A model generated the notes under the pieces. The model was not told where the DNA came from and did no database searches. It saw nothing but the letters and a program-made list of their open reading frames with translations. A DNA stretch of 64,000 nucleotides from Flavobacteriaceae bacterium. GTDB lineage: Bacteria; Bacteroidota; Bacteroidia; Flavobacteriales; Flavobacteriaceae. Positions 8,869 to 17,713 of this stretch are shown piece by piece (the stretch's first letter is position 1; every line of letters begins with the position of its first letter). Made by a program: the position numbers and the translations under genes. The DNA lies in assembly GCA_013373635.1 (NCBI GenBank), contig JABXHN010000022.1, positions 124,001-188,000 of the forward strand. The letters are read 5' to 3'.

Positions 8869-10803
8869 TTATTTAGGAAAATATTGAACAAAACCTTCGA
8901 TTGCTTCGTACTCTGCTAGTCCTAGTGCATCGTAACGACTTGCTGTCGCTCTGTTTCTGTCTTCTGATCGTTGCCAAAATTCACGCTCATCAGATCCAGG
9001 GAACATCGCTCTGTCTTTTTGTGATTGGTGTTTGAAAATTGCGTTTCTCTTTCTAGATAAGTCTCTTGGTCCAATTGGAACTGCCATTTCAATTTCTGAA
9101 ACATCCCATTCTTGCCAAGCACCTCTATAAAGCCAGATATAACAATCTTTAATCCATGAAACATTATCTGCGATCAATTGATCGATTGCTTCAAAAATGA
9201 TACTCAAACAAACTCTGTGTGTTCCGTGTGGATCAGATAAATCTCCTGCGGCAAAAATTTGATGAGGTTTAATTTTATTGAGTAAATCGTATGTGATTTT
9301 AACGTCTTCTTTAGAGTGTGGTTTCTTCTTTACAGCTCCTGTTTCATAAAATGGAAGGTTTAAGAAGTGAGCATTGCTCTCCTTCACACCAGAAGCTCTA
9401 CAAGCTGCTAAAGCTTCACCTTTTCTGATATTTCCTTTGTAGTCTTGAACTAGAGGAGTATCAACCTCTCCAACTTTTTTATTTTTGAGTATTTGAGTGA
9501 TGCGTTCGTACTCATCTTTGAGTTCTTTATTATCAGGCATCATATCTCTCGCAAAATCCATAAATCGAATTACTTCATCATCAAATACAGCAATATTACC
9601 AGAAGTTTGATAAGCAACGTGTACTTCATTTCCTTGATCTGCAAGTCTTAGAAGGGTGCCTCCCATAGAAATCACATCATCATCAGGATGAGGACTAAAG
9701 ATGACAGAGCGTTTTGGGAATGGATCCCTGCGTTCCGGTCTATTGCTGTCATCTGCATTGGGCTTTCCACCTGGCCAACCAGTGATAGTTCTTTGTAGAG
9801 CATTGAAGACCAATAAATTGATGTCTTCTGCAGATCCTTTTTCAGCTACAAGATTACCCATTCCGTATTCATTGTAATCTTCATTAGTCAATTTAAGAAT
9901 GGCTTTATTGACCTTCTCAGATAGCCAAATAGTAGCTTTTTTAATTAATTTATCATCCCATTGACAGTCTTTTACAAGCCATGGTGTTTTAATTCTCGTA
10001 AGATCTGATGAAGCAGCATCGTCAACTATGAAGGTGCAACTCGGATGCTCTTGTAAAAAGGTAGCTGGAATACTTTCAATGATTGGGCCTTCTATTGAAG
10101 CTTTCACAACGGCAGATTTTCCTTCTCCCCATGCTACGATGATAATATGTTTGGATTGCATAATGCTTCCAACTCCCATGGTAATAGCTTTAGAGGGTAC
10201 GTTTTCTTGACCAAAGAAGTCGGAAGCTGCATCAAGTCTTGTAATTTTATCCAAGCGAATCAATCTCGTCTTTGATTGCATAGAAGATCCAGGTTCGTTA
10301 AATCCAATATGACCTGTTCTACCAATACCAAGTAGTTGAATGTCAATTCCACCTAAATCGGTAATTTTTTCTTCGTACGTTTCGCAAAATGCTTTTATTT
10401 GATCTCGCTCCAAACTTCCATCGGGAATATGAATGTGATCCTTTGGAATATCGATATGATCAAATAAGTGTTCCTTCATGAATCTCACATAGGAGTGAAT
10501 GGATTCAGCTTGCATTGGATAGTACTCATCGAGATTAAAAGTATATACGTTTTTAAAACTTACTTCTTTGTTTTGATATGCTTCGATGAGGTAATCGTAT
10601 ATTTTTATAGGAGATGAGCCTGTCGCCAATCCTAAAACAAAATTTTCACCTAAAGCTACTTTATCGTTGATTGCTTTGACAATGGTCGTTGCAATTTGTT
10701 TTGAAGCTTCATCAGAATCCTGATAGATTAGTGTAGGAATCTTTTCGAATTTTACCTCTTCTGTAGAGATATTTTTTTCTTTATCTGAATATATGAGACT
10801 CAT
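8869..10803 (-). CDS. nagB: Glucosamine-6-phosphate deaminase (NagB-like) fused to PIG-L/LmbE-family deacetylase domain
   Basis: N-terminal NLDEYYP and GIGRTGHIGFNEPGS isomerase motifs; C-terminal VIFSPHPDDDVISMGGTL (PHPDD) PIG-L motif; start at MSLIYSDKEK. Confidence 0.9.
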   Translation of the reverse strand: MSLIYSDKEKNISTEEVKFEKIPTLIYQDSDEASKQIATTIVKAINDKVALGENFVLGLATGSSPIKIYDYLIEAYQNKEVSFKNVYTFNLDEYYPMQAESIHSYVRFMKEHLFDHIDIPKDHIHIPDGSLERDQIKAFCETYEEKITDLGGIDIQLLGIGRTGHIGFNEPGSSMQSKTRLIRLDKITRLDAASDFFGQENVPSKAITMGVGSIMQSKHIIIVAWGEGKSAVVKASIEGPIIESIPATFLQEHPSCTFIVDDAASSDLTRIKTPWLVKDCQWDDKLIKKATIWLSEKVNKAILKLTNEDYNEYGMGNLVAEKGSAEDINLLVFNALQRTITGWPGGKPNADDSNRPERRDPFPKRSVIFSPHPDDDVISMGGTLLRLADQGNEVHVAYQTSGNIAVFDDEVIRFMDFARDMMPDNKELKDEYERITQILKNKKVGEVDTPLVQDYKGNIRKGEALAACRASGVKESNAHFLNLPFYETGAVKKKPHSKEDVKITYDLLNKIKPHQIFAAGDLSDPHGTHRVCLSIIFEAIDQLIADNVSWIKDCYIWLYRGAWQEWDVSEIEMAVPIGPRDLSRKRNAIFKHQSQKDRAMFPGSDEREFWQRSEDRNRATASRYDALGLAEYEAIEGFVQYFPK

Positions 10804-10821
10804 ATGATTGTTTTGATGGTA

Positions 10822-10829
10822 CAAATATA
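10822..10829 (-). promoter_or_regulatory. Putative Bacteroidetes -7 box (TATATTTG) of the nagB-like gene
   Basis: Matches TANNTTTG on the minus strand about 20 bp before the start codon. Confidence 0.5.
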
Positions 10830-10837
10830 GAAAATAA

Positions 10838-10888
10838 ATGCAAATAATGCAGTTTTTTGCAAGTAAATATGCAAGAAAATGCAAATAA
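10838..10888. promoter_or_regulatory. Cluster of TGCAA direct repeats (candidate DeoR-family operator)
   Basis: ATGCAAATAA 10838, TTGCAAGTAA 10857, ATGCAAGAAA 10869, ATGCAAATAA 10879 between divergent promoters. Confidence 0.5.
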
Positions 10889-10937
10889 CTTGATAATTAA
10901 ACATTTAAAACAGAAAATAATTGCAATGAAAAAATTG

Positions 10938-10945
10938 TATATTTG
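10938..10945 (+). promoter_or_regulatory. Putative -7 box TATATTTG of the DeoR-family gene
   Basis: TANNTTTG match, ATG at 10960. Confidence 0.5.
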
Positions 10946-10959
10946 TACAAAACTCAAGA

Positions 10960-11706
10960 ATGTTAAAGGAAGAACGACATCAAAAAATCCTTTCAGAAGT
11001 AGCGCTACACTCGAGAATACTGCTAACCGATATAGCCGATGATCTCAATGTATCTGTTGATACAATTCGCAGAGATGTAAAAGAACTCGACAAAAAACAG
11101 CGTCTTAAAAAAGTTCATGGAGGAGCTGTTTCTCTTGGATTTGTTAGTCACAATCCTCAAACAGAAATATACGCCCTTGAAGAAAAGCAAACTATTGCAA
11201 AAAAAGCTGCAGAACTTGTCAAAGACGGTTCAGTGATATTAATCGATGGAGGTACGACTTGTATGGAGTTTGTAAGACAAATTCCCATTAAAAAAAATAT
11301 TACCTGTTTCACGCTCAGTTTACCAGTAGCTTTAGAAATGATGAACAAGCCTAACGCTGAGGTTATATTTATTGGAGGAAAACTCTTTAAAGATGGTCAA
11401 ATGGCTATCGGTGCTTCAGCGATCAACAATCTTTCTCAAATACGATTGGATTATTCTTTTATTGGAACTGGTTATGTAGATCCTATATACGGTTTAACTG
11501 AGTTTGATTGGGATATTGTACAATTAAAAAAGGCAATTATCAAAGCTTCAAAGAAGACGGTATTGTTGTCAATTTCTGAAAAGTTTAATTCGCAACAACG
11601 GTATAAAACTGCTGATATTAACGCCATTAATACAATGATTACCGAATTAGATCCAAAAGATTCAAAATTGTCAGCATTTCAAAACCTAGATATCCATATA
11701 TTATAA
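10960..11706 (+). CDS. DeoR/GlpR family transcriptional regulator
   Basis: MLKEERHQKILSEV..., DDLNVSVDTIRRDVKEL HTH, KVHGGAV. Confidence 0.93.
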   Translation: MLKEERHQKILSEVALHSRILLTDIADDLNVSVDTIRRDVKELDKKQRLKKVHGGAVSLGFVSHNPQTEIYALEEKQTIAKKAAELVKDGSVILIDGGTTCMEFVRQIPIKKNITCFTLSLPVALEMMNKPNAEVIFIGGKLFKDGQMAIGASAINNLSQIRLDYSFIGTGYVDPIYGLTEFDWDIVQLKKAIIKASKKTVLLSISEKFNSQQRYKTADINAINTMITELDPKDSKLSAFQNLDIHIL

Positions 11707-12524
11707 TGACTGCTTTTAAAAAGACTACCGAGTCCGATTCACTCCATAACGATTTAGATAAAAAAACAGCAAAAGAACTTCTCGAAGGTATTAATAATGA
11801 AGATCAAAAAGTGTCTTTGGTTGTCCGAAATTGTATTGACCAAATTGAACCATTAGTCAATGCCTTAGTAGATCGTTATCAAAATGGTGGTCGACTTTTT
11901 TATATAGGAGCAGGAACCTCTGGGAGATTAGGTGTAGTCGATGCTTCTGAAATCCCACCCACATTCGGGATGCCTTTTGATAGAGTTATCGGTATTATTG
12001 CAGGTGGTGATTCAGCGATTCGAAAAGCTGTTGAATTTGCGGAAGACGACACAGAACAAGCCTGGAATGATCTATTGGAATACGACATCAATAGTAATGA
12101 TGTACTAGTGGGTATTGCGGCCTCCGGAACCACACCCTATGTGATTGGAGGAGTAAAAAAGGCTAGAGAAATGGGAATTTTAACAGCTTGTATTACCAAT
12201 AATTCTGGTTCTCCACTAGCCAAAGCAGTTGATCTTCCAATCGAAGCAGAGGTAGGCCCTGAGTATGTTACTGGATCGACTCGAATGAAAAGCGGAACAG
12301 CTCAAAAGTTGATTCTCAATATGATCTCTACAGCTTATATGATTAAGGTAGGAAGAGTTAAAGGGAATCGAATGGTACATATGCAGCTTTCCAACAACAA
12401 ACTAGTCGACAGAGGAACTCGATATGTAGCTGAAGCTTTAAATATTTCCTATGAACAAGCGAATCAACTGATTGAAAAACACGGTAGTGTCGATGCGGCT
12501 GTTTCTAATTACACGGCTAAATAA
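11706..12524 (+). CDS. murQ: N-acetylmuramic acid 6-phosphate etherase
   Basis: FYIGAGTSGRLGVVDASEIPPTFG SIS-domain motif. Confidence 0.96.
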   Translation: MTAFKKTTESDSLHNDLDKKTAKELLEGINNEDQKVSLVVRNCIDQIEPLVNALVDRYQNGGRLFYIGAGTSGRLGVVDASEIPPTFGMPFDRVIGIIAGGDSAIRKAVEFAEDDTEQAWNDLLEYDINSNDVLVGIAASGTTPYVIGGVKKAREMGILTACITNNSGSPLAKAVDLPIEAEVGPEYVTGSTRMKSGTAQKLILNMISTAYMIKVGRVKGNRMVHMQLSNNKLVDRGTRYVAEALNISYEQANQLIEKHGSVDAAVSNYTAK

Positions 12525-12647
12525 GGTGAATTACAATTGTTAAATAAGTGGTGTATTACGATCATTTTGACAATATGATAATCAAATAGATGCTTGATTT
12601 TCATATCCTTACTATTTTGTTAATATACACAATGAGAGAGCAGATTA

Positions 12648-12679
12648 TTTGTCATTGGGTGTTATTAGCCTTAAATTTG
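12648..12679 (+). promoter_or_regulatory. Putative Bacteroidetes promoter TTTG-N20-TAAATTTG
   Basis: TTTG 12648-12651 and TAAATTTG 12672-12679. Confidence 0.5.
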
Positions 12680-12684
12680 CAGCT

Positions 12685-12786
12685 ATGGAACTCATTACAG
12701 ATTTAAGTAAAAACAGCAGAATCCTAACTTTTCACTATCAGGTTTTTAGAAACCAGTCGGATAAATTTATCCCTCCCTCAAACTAA
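12685..12786 (+). CDS. Candidate 33-aa leader/small ORF MELITDLSKNSRILTFHYQVFRNQSDKFIPPSN
   Basis: ATG directly after the putative -7 box, Pro-Pro near its end; below the supplied ORF cutoff. Confidence 0.3.
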   Translation: MELITDLSKNSRILTFHYQVFRNQSDKFIPPSN

Positions 12787-12818
12787 AACAACCTTCTATC
12801 TCATCGATGATCGTCAGT

Positions 12819-12842
12819 AATTAATAGCAAATGCTATTAATT
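12819..12842. promoter_or_regulatory. Perfect inverted repeat AATTAATAGCA-AA-TGCTATTAATT followed by TTTC (hairpin/weak terminator)
   Basis: 11-bp perfect arms read directly. Confidence 0.5.
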
Positions 12843-12939
12843 TTCTTTGACTTGTTATACCTATCTGTATCATCGATCTATCACAAACACAAAGGAGAAT
12901 ACGCTGCCTCAAAAAGGGTGTATAATTAGTAATAACAAT

Positions 12940-13131
12940 ATGAAATTAATTAAGGTTAAAAGAACCACACGTTACGAAAAAAGATATTCCAAAAAAATGG
13001 GAGAGTTGACTACAACTGTCACTTATATCAAGCGCTATATACTTGGCATCCCTACTAAAGTGCTTCACAAATACCGCATGACCTATTACGGAGAAATCAA
13101 AGATTGCGATCAATGCAATTTAATGGCATAA
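12940..13131 (+). CDS. Small hypothetical basic protein upstream of proC
   Basis: MKLIKVKRTTRYEKRYSKKMGELTTTVTYIKRYILGIPTKVLHKYRMTYYGEIKDCDQCNLMA; likely start internal to ORF 12847..13131. Confidence 0.6.
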   Translation: MKLIKVKRTTRYEKRYSKKMGELTTTVTYIKRYILGIPTKVLHKYRMTYYGEIKDCDQCNLMA

Positions 13132-13167
13132 ACTTTAGTAAGCATAAATCACATAAATACACTATAA

Positions 13168-13974
13168 ATGAAAGTACTTGTAATTGGAGCAGGTAATATG
13201 GGTCTTACCTATGCTACTGGAATGTCCAAATCTAAAATATTAAAAAAACACAATATCATGGTCTTGGATAAGTCCGAGAAAACCTTGAAAAAAATTGATA
13301 AAATCGCCCATTTTGACGCTATGGATAAATTAGAGGATTGTGTTCCTCTAGCGGATATTATATTCGTAGCCGTTAAACCTTTTCACGCCGAAGAATTATT
13401 TCAGCGTATGAAACCTTTGGTGAATTCCAATCAAATGATCGTTTCGATCATGGCAGGAGTCACAATTGAATTCATTAAAAATTCTTTGGGAATTGATAAA
13501 ATCGTCAGAGCGATGCCCAATTTGCCGGCCCAAGTAGGAAAAGGACTTACGAGTTATGTTTCATCTGAAGAGGTTTCCTATTTGGAGCTAATTTTAGTCG
13601 AAGAATTACTCAATACAACAGGTAAATCAATTCGCGTAAAGGAAGAAAAATTTATCGATGCCTCTACTGGTATATCAGGTAGTGGACCTGCTTATGTGTT
13701 TTATTTTATGGAAAGTATGATGGAAGCTGCACGTCAAATGGGGTTTTCAGATCGTGTTTCAAAGGTACTGGTAAGTCAGACTTTTTCAGGTGCCATTGAA
13801 CTGTTTAATCAATCCAATATCAGTCCTGACGACTGGATGGATAAAGTAGCCTCAAAAGGGGGGACCACCAGAGCTGCTTTGGATTCAATGCATACAAATA
13901 AAGTGAATCTGTTGATAAAGGATGCTGCATTTGCAGCCTTTAACAGGGCAGTTGAATTAGGGGAGGAGTACTAA
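13168..13974 (+). CDS. proC: Pyrroline-5-carboxylate reductase
   Basis: VIGAGNMG, RAMPNLPAQVGKG, SGSGPAYVF, VASKGGTTRAAL. Confidence 0.95.
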   Translation: MKVLVIGAGNMGLTYATGMSKSKILKKHNIMVLDKSEKTLKKIDKIAHFDAMDKLEDCVPLADIIFVAVKPFHAEELFQRMKPLVNSNQMIVSIMAGVTIEFIKNSLGIDKIVRAMPNLPAQVGKGLTSYVSSEEVSYLELILVEELLNTTGKSIRVKEEKFIDASTGISGSGPAYVFYFMESMMEAARQMGFSDRVSKVLVSQTFSGAIELFNQSNISPDDWMDKVASKGGTTRAALDSMHTNKVNLLIKDAAFAAFNRAVELGEEY

Positions 13975-14747
13975 TGAAAAACAAAAAACTGATTGTTGTT
14001 AAGGTCGGTACGAATGTAATGACTAATAAAGACAACAGAATTGTAAGACCAGTACTTAAAAACCTAGTCAAGCAAATTGCAGAACTATACGAACGAGACA
14101 TTCAGACCATTTTAGTTTCTTCTGGATCGGTGATTGCAGGGAAAGAAGTCCTCGGAAACTCTGTTATTAAAGACAAAACTAAGAGAAGACAGGTTTATTC
14201 ATCTATTGGACAACCTAGGATGATGCGTCTTTATTACAATATTTTCAGAGATTACGGAATGAAGTGTGCTCAGGTACTTCCTACCAAAAGGGATTTTAAC
14301 CCAGGAGTTCACAGAGATAATATGATTAATTGTATCGAAGGCTTGTTACAAGAAGGGGTTGTGCCTATTACCAATGAAGATGATGCAGTATCCTTAGAAA
14401 TGTCCATGTTTTCAGATAATGATGAACTAGCGACTTTAATTGCAGAATTGATGAATGCTTCAAAGATGATTTTGTTGACTGATATTGATGGTTTATACGA
14501 TGGAAACCCAGATAAGGAACACACAAAATTAATTTCAGATGTTGAACCCAAAGAAAACCTATCGAAGTATATCTCTGATAGCAATAAGTCAGAAGGAGAA
14601 GGAAGAGGAGGGATGGGTTCCAAATTAAACCACGCCCAATTAGCAGCTAAAAAAAATATAACTACCTATATCGCTAATGGAAAAAATAAAAACGTCATTG
14701 TTGATATCATAGACGGAAAGCAGGTAGGTACTAAAGTTTCATTATAA
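13974..14747 (+). CDS. proB: Glutamate 5-kinase
   Basis: VVKVGTNVMT, VSSGSVIAGKEVLG, GGMGSKLNHAQLA. Confidence 0.93.
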   Translation: MKNKKLIVVKVGTNVMTNKDNRIVRPVLKNLVKQIAELYERDIQTILVSSGSVIAGKEVLGNSVIKDKTKRRQVYSSIGQPRMMRLYYNIFRDYGMKCAQVLPTKRDFNPGVHRDNMINCIEGLLQEGVVPITNEDDAVSLEMSMFSDNDELATLIAELMNASKMILLTDIDGLYDGNPDKEHTKLISDVEPKENLSKYISDSNKSEGEGRGGMGSKLNHAQLAAKKNITTYIANGKNKNVIVDIIDGKQVGTKVSL

Positions 14748-14760
14748 TAAAACAGTTACA

Positions 14761-15957
14761 GTGCTTTTAAAAGAACAATTAAAAAATAATGTACTGGCTT
14801 CAATGGAAGCCTTATTAGATCAAAATAGATCGAGTTTAATCAAAGCAAATCAAAGAGATTTAGATGCTTTTGATAAAGACGATCAAGCTTTATACGATCG
14901 ATTGATTGTCGATGATCACAAGATTGATCAAATGATTCAAGCAGTTAAAGAAGTTCGTTTACAAGAGGATCCAGTAGATAAAGTAATCGAGAGTAAACAA
15001 TTAGACAATGGTCTTAAAATCATTAATAAGACAGCTCCTTTTGGAACGATTATGATTATATATGAATCCAGACCAGATGTTACAATTGAAGCTGCAGTTC
15101 TCGCCTTTAAAGCCAGTAACAAGATTTTACTCAAAGGAGGAAAAGAAGCCTATCACAGCAATAAGAAATTGGTTGATTTTTGGCATTTAGCCTTAAATCA
15201 AAATGAGCTTTCTTCTGATTATATTCAGTTTTTAGAAATGGATCGCACCCAAACGCAAACCTTTTTAAAAGAGCCAGATCAAGCACTTGATTTGATTGTT
15301 CCAAGAGGAGGTGAACGATTGATTGATTTTGTAAAGCAACACGCAAAATGTGCAGTACTCGTCAGTGGTAGAGGTAATAATTTTATGTATGTTTCTAAAG
15401 ATGCCGACTGGAAAATGACTCTAGAAGTGATTGTTAATGCAAAAACAGATAAGATCTCAGCCTGTAACGCTCTCGATAAAATATTGATTGACAGGCAAAT
15501 TGAAAACTATCCAGAAAAACTAAAGGAATTAAATGCACTATTAGATTCGCTTGAAGTGGAGGTTGTTGTTGATCAGAGCAGTTCTAAAATTCTCGAGTCT
15601 AATGATATCGTAAAAGGAGTCGAGCAGTGGAAAGAAGAGTTTTTAGCGTTGAAATGCTTAATAGGAAGCGTTTCTTCTTTAGATAATGCTATAGCGTTAA
15701 TCAATGAACATTCAGGAGGTCATTCAGCTATTATAATGAGTTCTAACTTTGAAGAGGTGCATCAATTTATGCAAGAAGTTGACTGTGCAGCTGTCTATCA
15801 GAATGCTTCGAGTCGATTTACGGATGGAGGACAAATGGGCGTTGGAGCTGAACTCGCTATTAGTACCGATAAATTACATCACAGGGGTCCCTTGGGATTA
15901 AAGCAATTAGTAACCAATAAATACTATGTGTTTGGAACTGGACAAATAAGGAAGTAA
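14761..15957 (+). CDS. proA: Glutamate-5-semialdehyde dehydrogenase
   Basis: GTIMIIYESRPDVTIEAAVLAFK, IVPRGGERLI, NASSRFTDGGQMGVGAEL. Confidence 0.95.
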   Translation: MLLKEQLKNNVLASMEALLDQNRSSLIKANQRDLDAFDKDDQALYDRLIVDDHKIDQMIQAVKEVRLQEDPVDKVIESKQLDNGLKIINKTAPFGTIMIIYESRPDVTIEAAVLAFKASNKILLKGGKEAYHSNKKLVDFWHLALNQNELSSDYIQFLEMDRTQTQTFLKEPDQALDLIVPRGGERLIDFVKQHAKCAVLVSGRGNNFMYVSKDADWKMTLEVIVNAKTDKISACNALDKILIDRQIENYPEKLKELNALLDSLEVEVVVDQSSSKILESNDIVKGVEQWKEEFLALKCLIGSVSSLDNAIALINEHSGGHSAIIMSSNFEEVHQFMQEVDCAAVYQNASSRFTDGGQMGVGAELAISTDKLHHRGPLGLKQLVTNKYYVFGTGQIRK

Positions 15958-15969
15958 GTAAACTGAGAA

Positions 15970-16308
15970 TTAATCTTTAGTTTTTTTTCTTTTTTTCTTA
16001 GGCTTGGGTTCTGGTAATTCACGTACCGTCAAACGGATGAGCTCACTTAACCATTCACTGTCTTCCAATTGGTTTTCTATCAGGAAACTCATCTTTGCTC
16101 CTGGATAGGCAGGAGCTTCAGTTACTTCACCAATAAAAACTCTTCCAGCTTCTGTAGGTTTGATAAACAATTTGTTGTCGCAGATAAGACCGAAGATTTT
16201 ATCATCTGAATAAATACCGTATTCACCGAACATTTTAAGAGTTCTAATTTGACCGGCATTGTTTATTTGATCAACAATGAAATCCACAAAATCTTGATTG
16301 GTAGCCAT
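15970..16308 (-). CDS. TfoX N-terminal domain protein
   Basis: LKMFGEYGIYSDDKIFGLICDNKLFIKPT. Confidence 0.85.
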   Translation of the reverse strand: MATNQDFVDFIVDQINNAGQIRTLKMFGEYGIYSDDKIFGLICDNKLFIKPTEAGRVFIGEVTEAPAYPGAKMSFLIENQLEDSEWLSELIRLTVRELPEPKPKKKRKKTKD

Positions 16309-16353
16309 TTCTTAATGATTAAGAACTACAATTTAGCTAATTAATCGAAGAGC

Positions 16354-16382
16354 AAAAAAAAGGAACCTAAAAAGGTTCCTTG
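16354..16382 (-). terminator. Terminator of tRNA-Pro
   Basis: aggaacct-aaaa-aggttcct with T-run on minus strand. Confidence 0.65.
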
Positions 16383-16387
16383 TTTTG

Positions 16388-16462
16388 TCGGGGTGGCAGG
16401 ATTCGAACCTGCGACCTCCGCGTCCCAAACGCGGCGCGATAACCGGGCTACGCTACACCCCG
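16388..16462 (-). tRNA. tRNA-Pro (anticodon TGG)
   Basis: Reverse complement folds as cloverleaf: cggggtg acceptor, gcgtttgggacgc anticodon arm, ggttcgaatcc T-arm. Confidence 0.95.
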
Positions 16463-16527
16463 AAGAATTATCGGATGCAAATATAAGCTAACTAATTAGA
16501 AATCTATATCTTTAATCAAAAATTTTT

Positions 16528-17658
16528 ATGAACATGAGTAAAACCCTTATTACCCTTCTATTTTTTATTGTTTTTAGTTCAACAATTTTCGCTCAAGATC
16601 AACCTAATTTAGTCAACGATTCTAAAGTGGATTTAGTTCGTGTTGAAACAGTTGTTGAAGATGTCATTTCTCCATGGGGCTTGGTCTTTTTAAAGGACGG
16701 ATCCATGCTGATTACTGACAGAGGTGGTGATCTTATCTTGTTTAAAGATGGAAAGAAAACCATTGTAAGAAACACTCCAGAAGTTTATGCTAATAATCAA
16801 GGAGGTTTATTGGATTTAGAACTTCACCCTGATTATTTGAATAACGGATGGATCTATATGAGTTATTCCTCTACTGAAGGTGAAGAAAAAGGAGCTCATA
16901 CAGCATTAGTGCGATTTAAATTAGTTAGTGGACTAATGATTCAAATGGAGACACTTTACAAGGCAACTCCAAATACGACTAAAGGACATCACTTTGGTTC
17001 GCGTATTGAATTTGACGATAAAGGATATGTCTATTTAACTATTGGAGAACGAGGCGAGCGTGATGTCAATCCACAAGACATCAAGCGCGACGGAGGTAAG
17101 GTGTATCGTTTTTATGATGATGGAAGCATCCCAAGCGACAATCCCTATGTGGGAGTTGCAGGAGCTAAAGAAGCTATTTATTCATACGGTCACCGAAATC
17201 CTCAAGGAATGATATTTCACCCTCAAAGAAAAGAAATTTGGGTACACGAACACGGACCTAGAGGTGGAGATGAAATTAATATTGTCAAGGCAGGAAAGAA
17301 TTACGGATGGCCCATAAGCACTTATGGGATCAACTACAGTGGAACGCCTATCAAGTCTGACACAGATCAAACAGAAGGAATTGAAATGCCTATCCATTAT
17401 TGGTTACCTTCAATTGCTCCTTCAGGTATGGCAATGGTGACTTCAAATAAGTATCCTAATTGGAAAGGAAATATATTAGTAGGATCTTTAAAGTTTGCTT
17501 ATTTGGAACGACTGGTGTTGGATGGAACGAAGGTGACTTATCGAGAACGTCTCTTAAAAGACATTGGAAGAGTCAGAAATGTAAGACAAGGCCCTGATGG
17601 TTATATCTATGTGGGGGTCGAAGGAAAAGGAATTCTAAGATTGGTTCCCAAATCCTAA
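16528..17658 (+). CDS. PQQ-dependent sugar dehydrogenase (glucose/sorbosone dehydrogenase family), secreted
   Basis: Signal peptide; PWGLVFLKDGSMLITDRGG, GHRNPQGM, HEHGPRGGDEIN. Confidence 0.93.
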   Translation: MNMSKTLITLLFFIVFSSTIFAQDQPNLVNDSKVDLVRVETVVEDVISPWGLVFLKDGSMLITDRGGDLILFKDGKKTIVRNTPEVYANNQGGLLDLELHPDYLNNGWIYMSYSSTEGEEKGAHTALVRFKLVSGLMIQMETLYKATPNTTKGHHFGSRIEFDDKGYVYLTIGERGERDVNPQDIKRDGGKVYRFYDDGSIPSDNPYVGVAGAKEAIYSYGHRNPQGMIFHPQRKEIWVHEHGPRGGDEINIVKAGKNYGWPISTYGINYSGTPIKSDTDQTEGIEMPIHYWLPSIAPSGMAMVTSNKYPNWKGNILVGSLKFAYLERLVLDGTKVTYRERLLKDIGRVRNVRQGPDGYIYVGVEGKGILRLVPKS

Positions 17659-17669
17659 TAAAACATAAA

Positions 17670-17693
17670 AACCTAGCATTGCTAGGTTTTTTT
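17670..17693 (+). terminator. Rho-independent terminator
   Basis: acctagc-att-gctaggt followed by T7. Confidence 0.8.
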
Positions 17694-17713
17694 ATGGGTT
17701 TAAGAACTAAAAG

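Noticed and set aside
8922-9164. Short antisense and alternative-frame ORFs across the window (e.g. 3500..3853 +, 8922..9164 -, 48795..49187 +, 56292..56843 +)
   Set aside because: They overlap well-supported genes in other frames, show no recognisable domains and look like by-products of AT-rich coding sequence.
11300-11320. Sequence resembling a parS half-site (tgtttcacg) near the window's parAB
   Set aside because: Only one half of TGTTTCACGTGAAACA matches and it lies inside a DeoR-family coding sequence.
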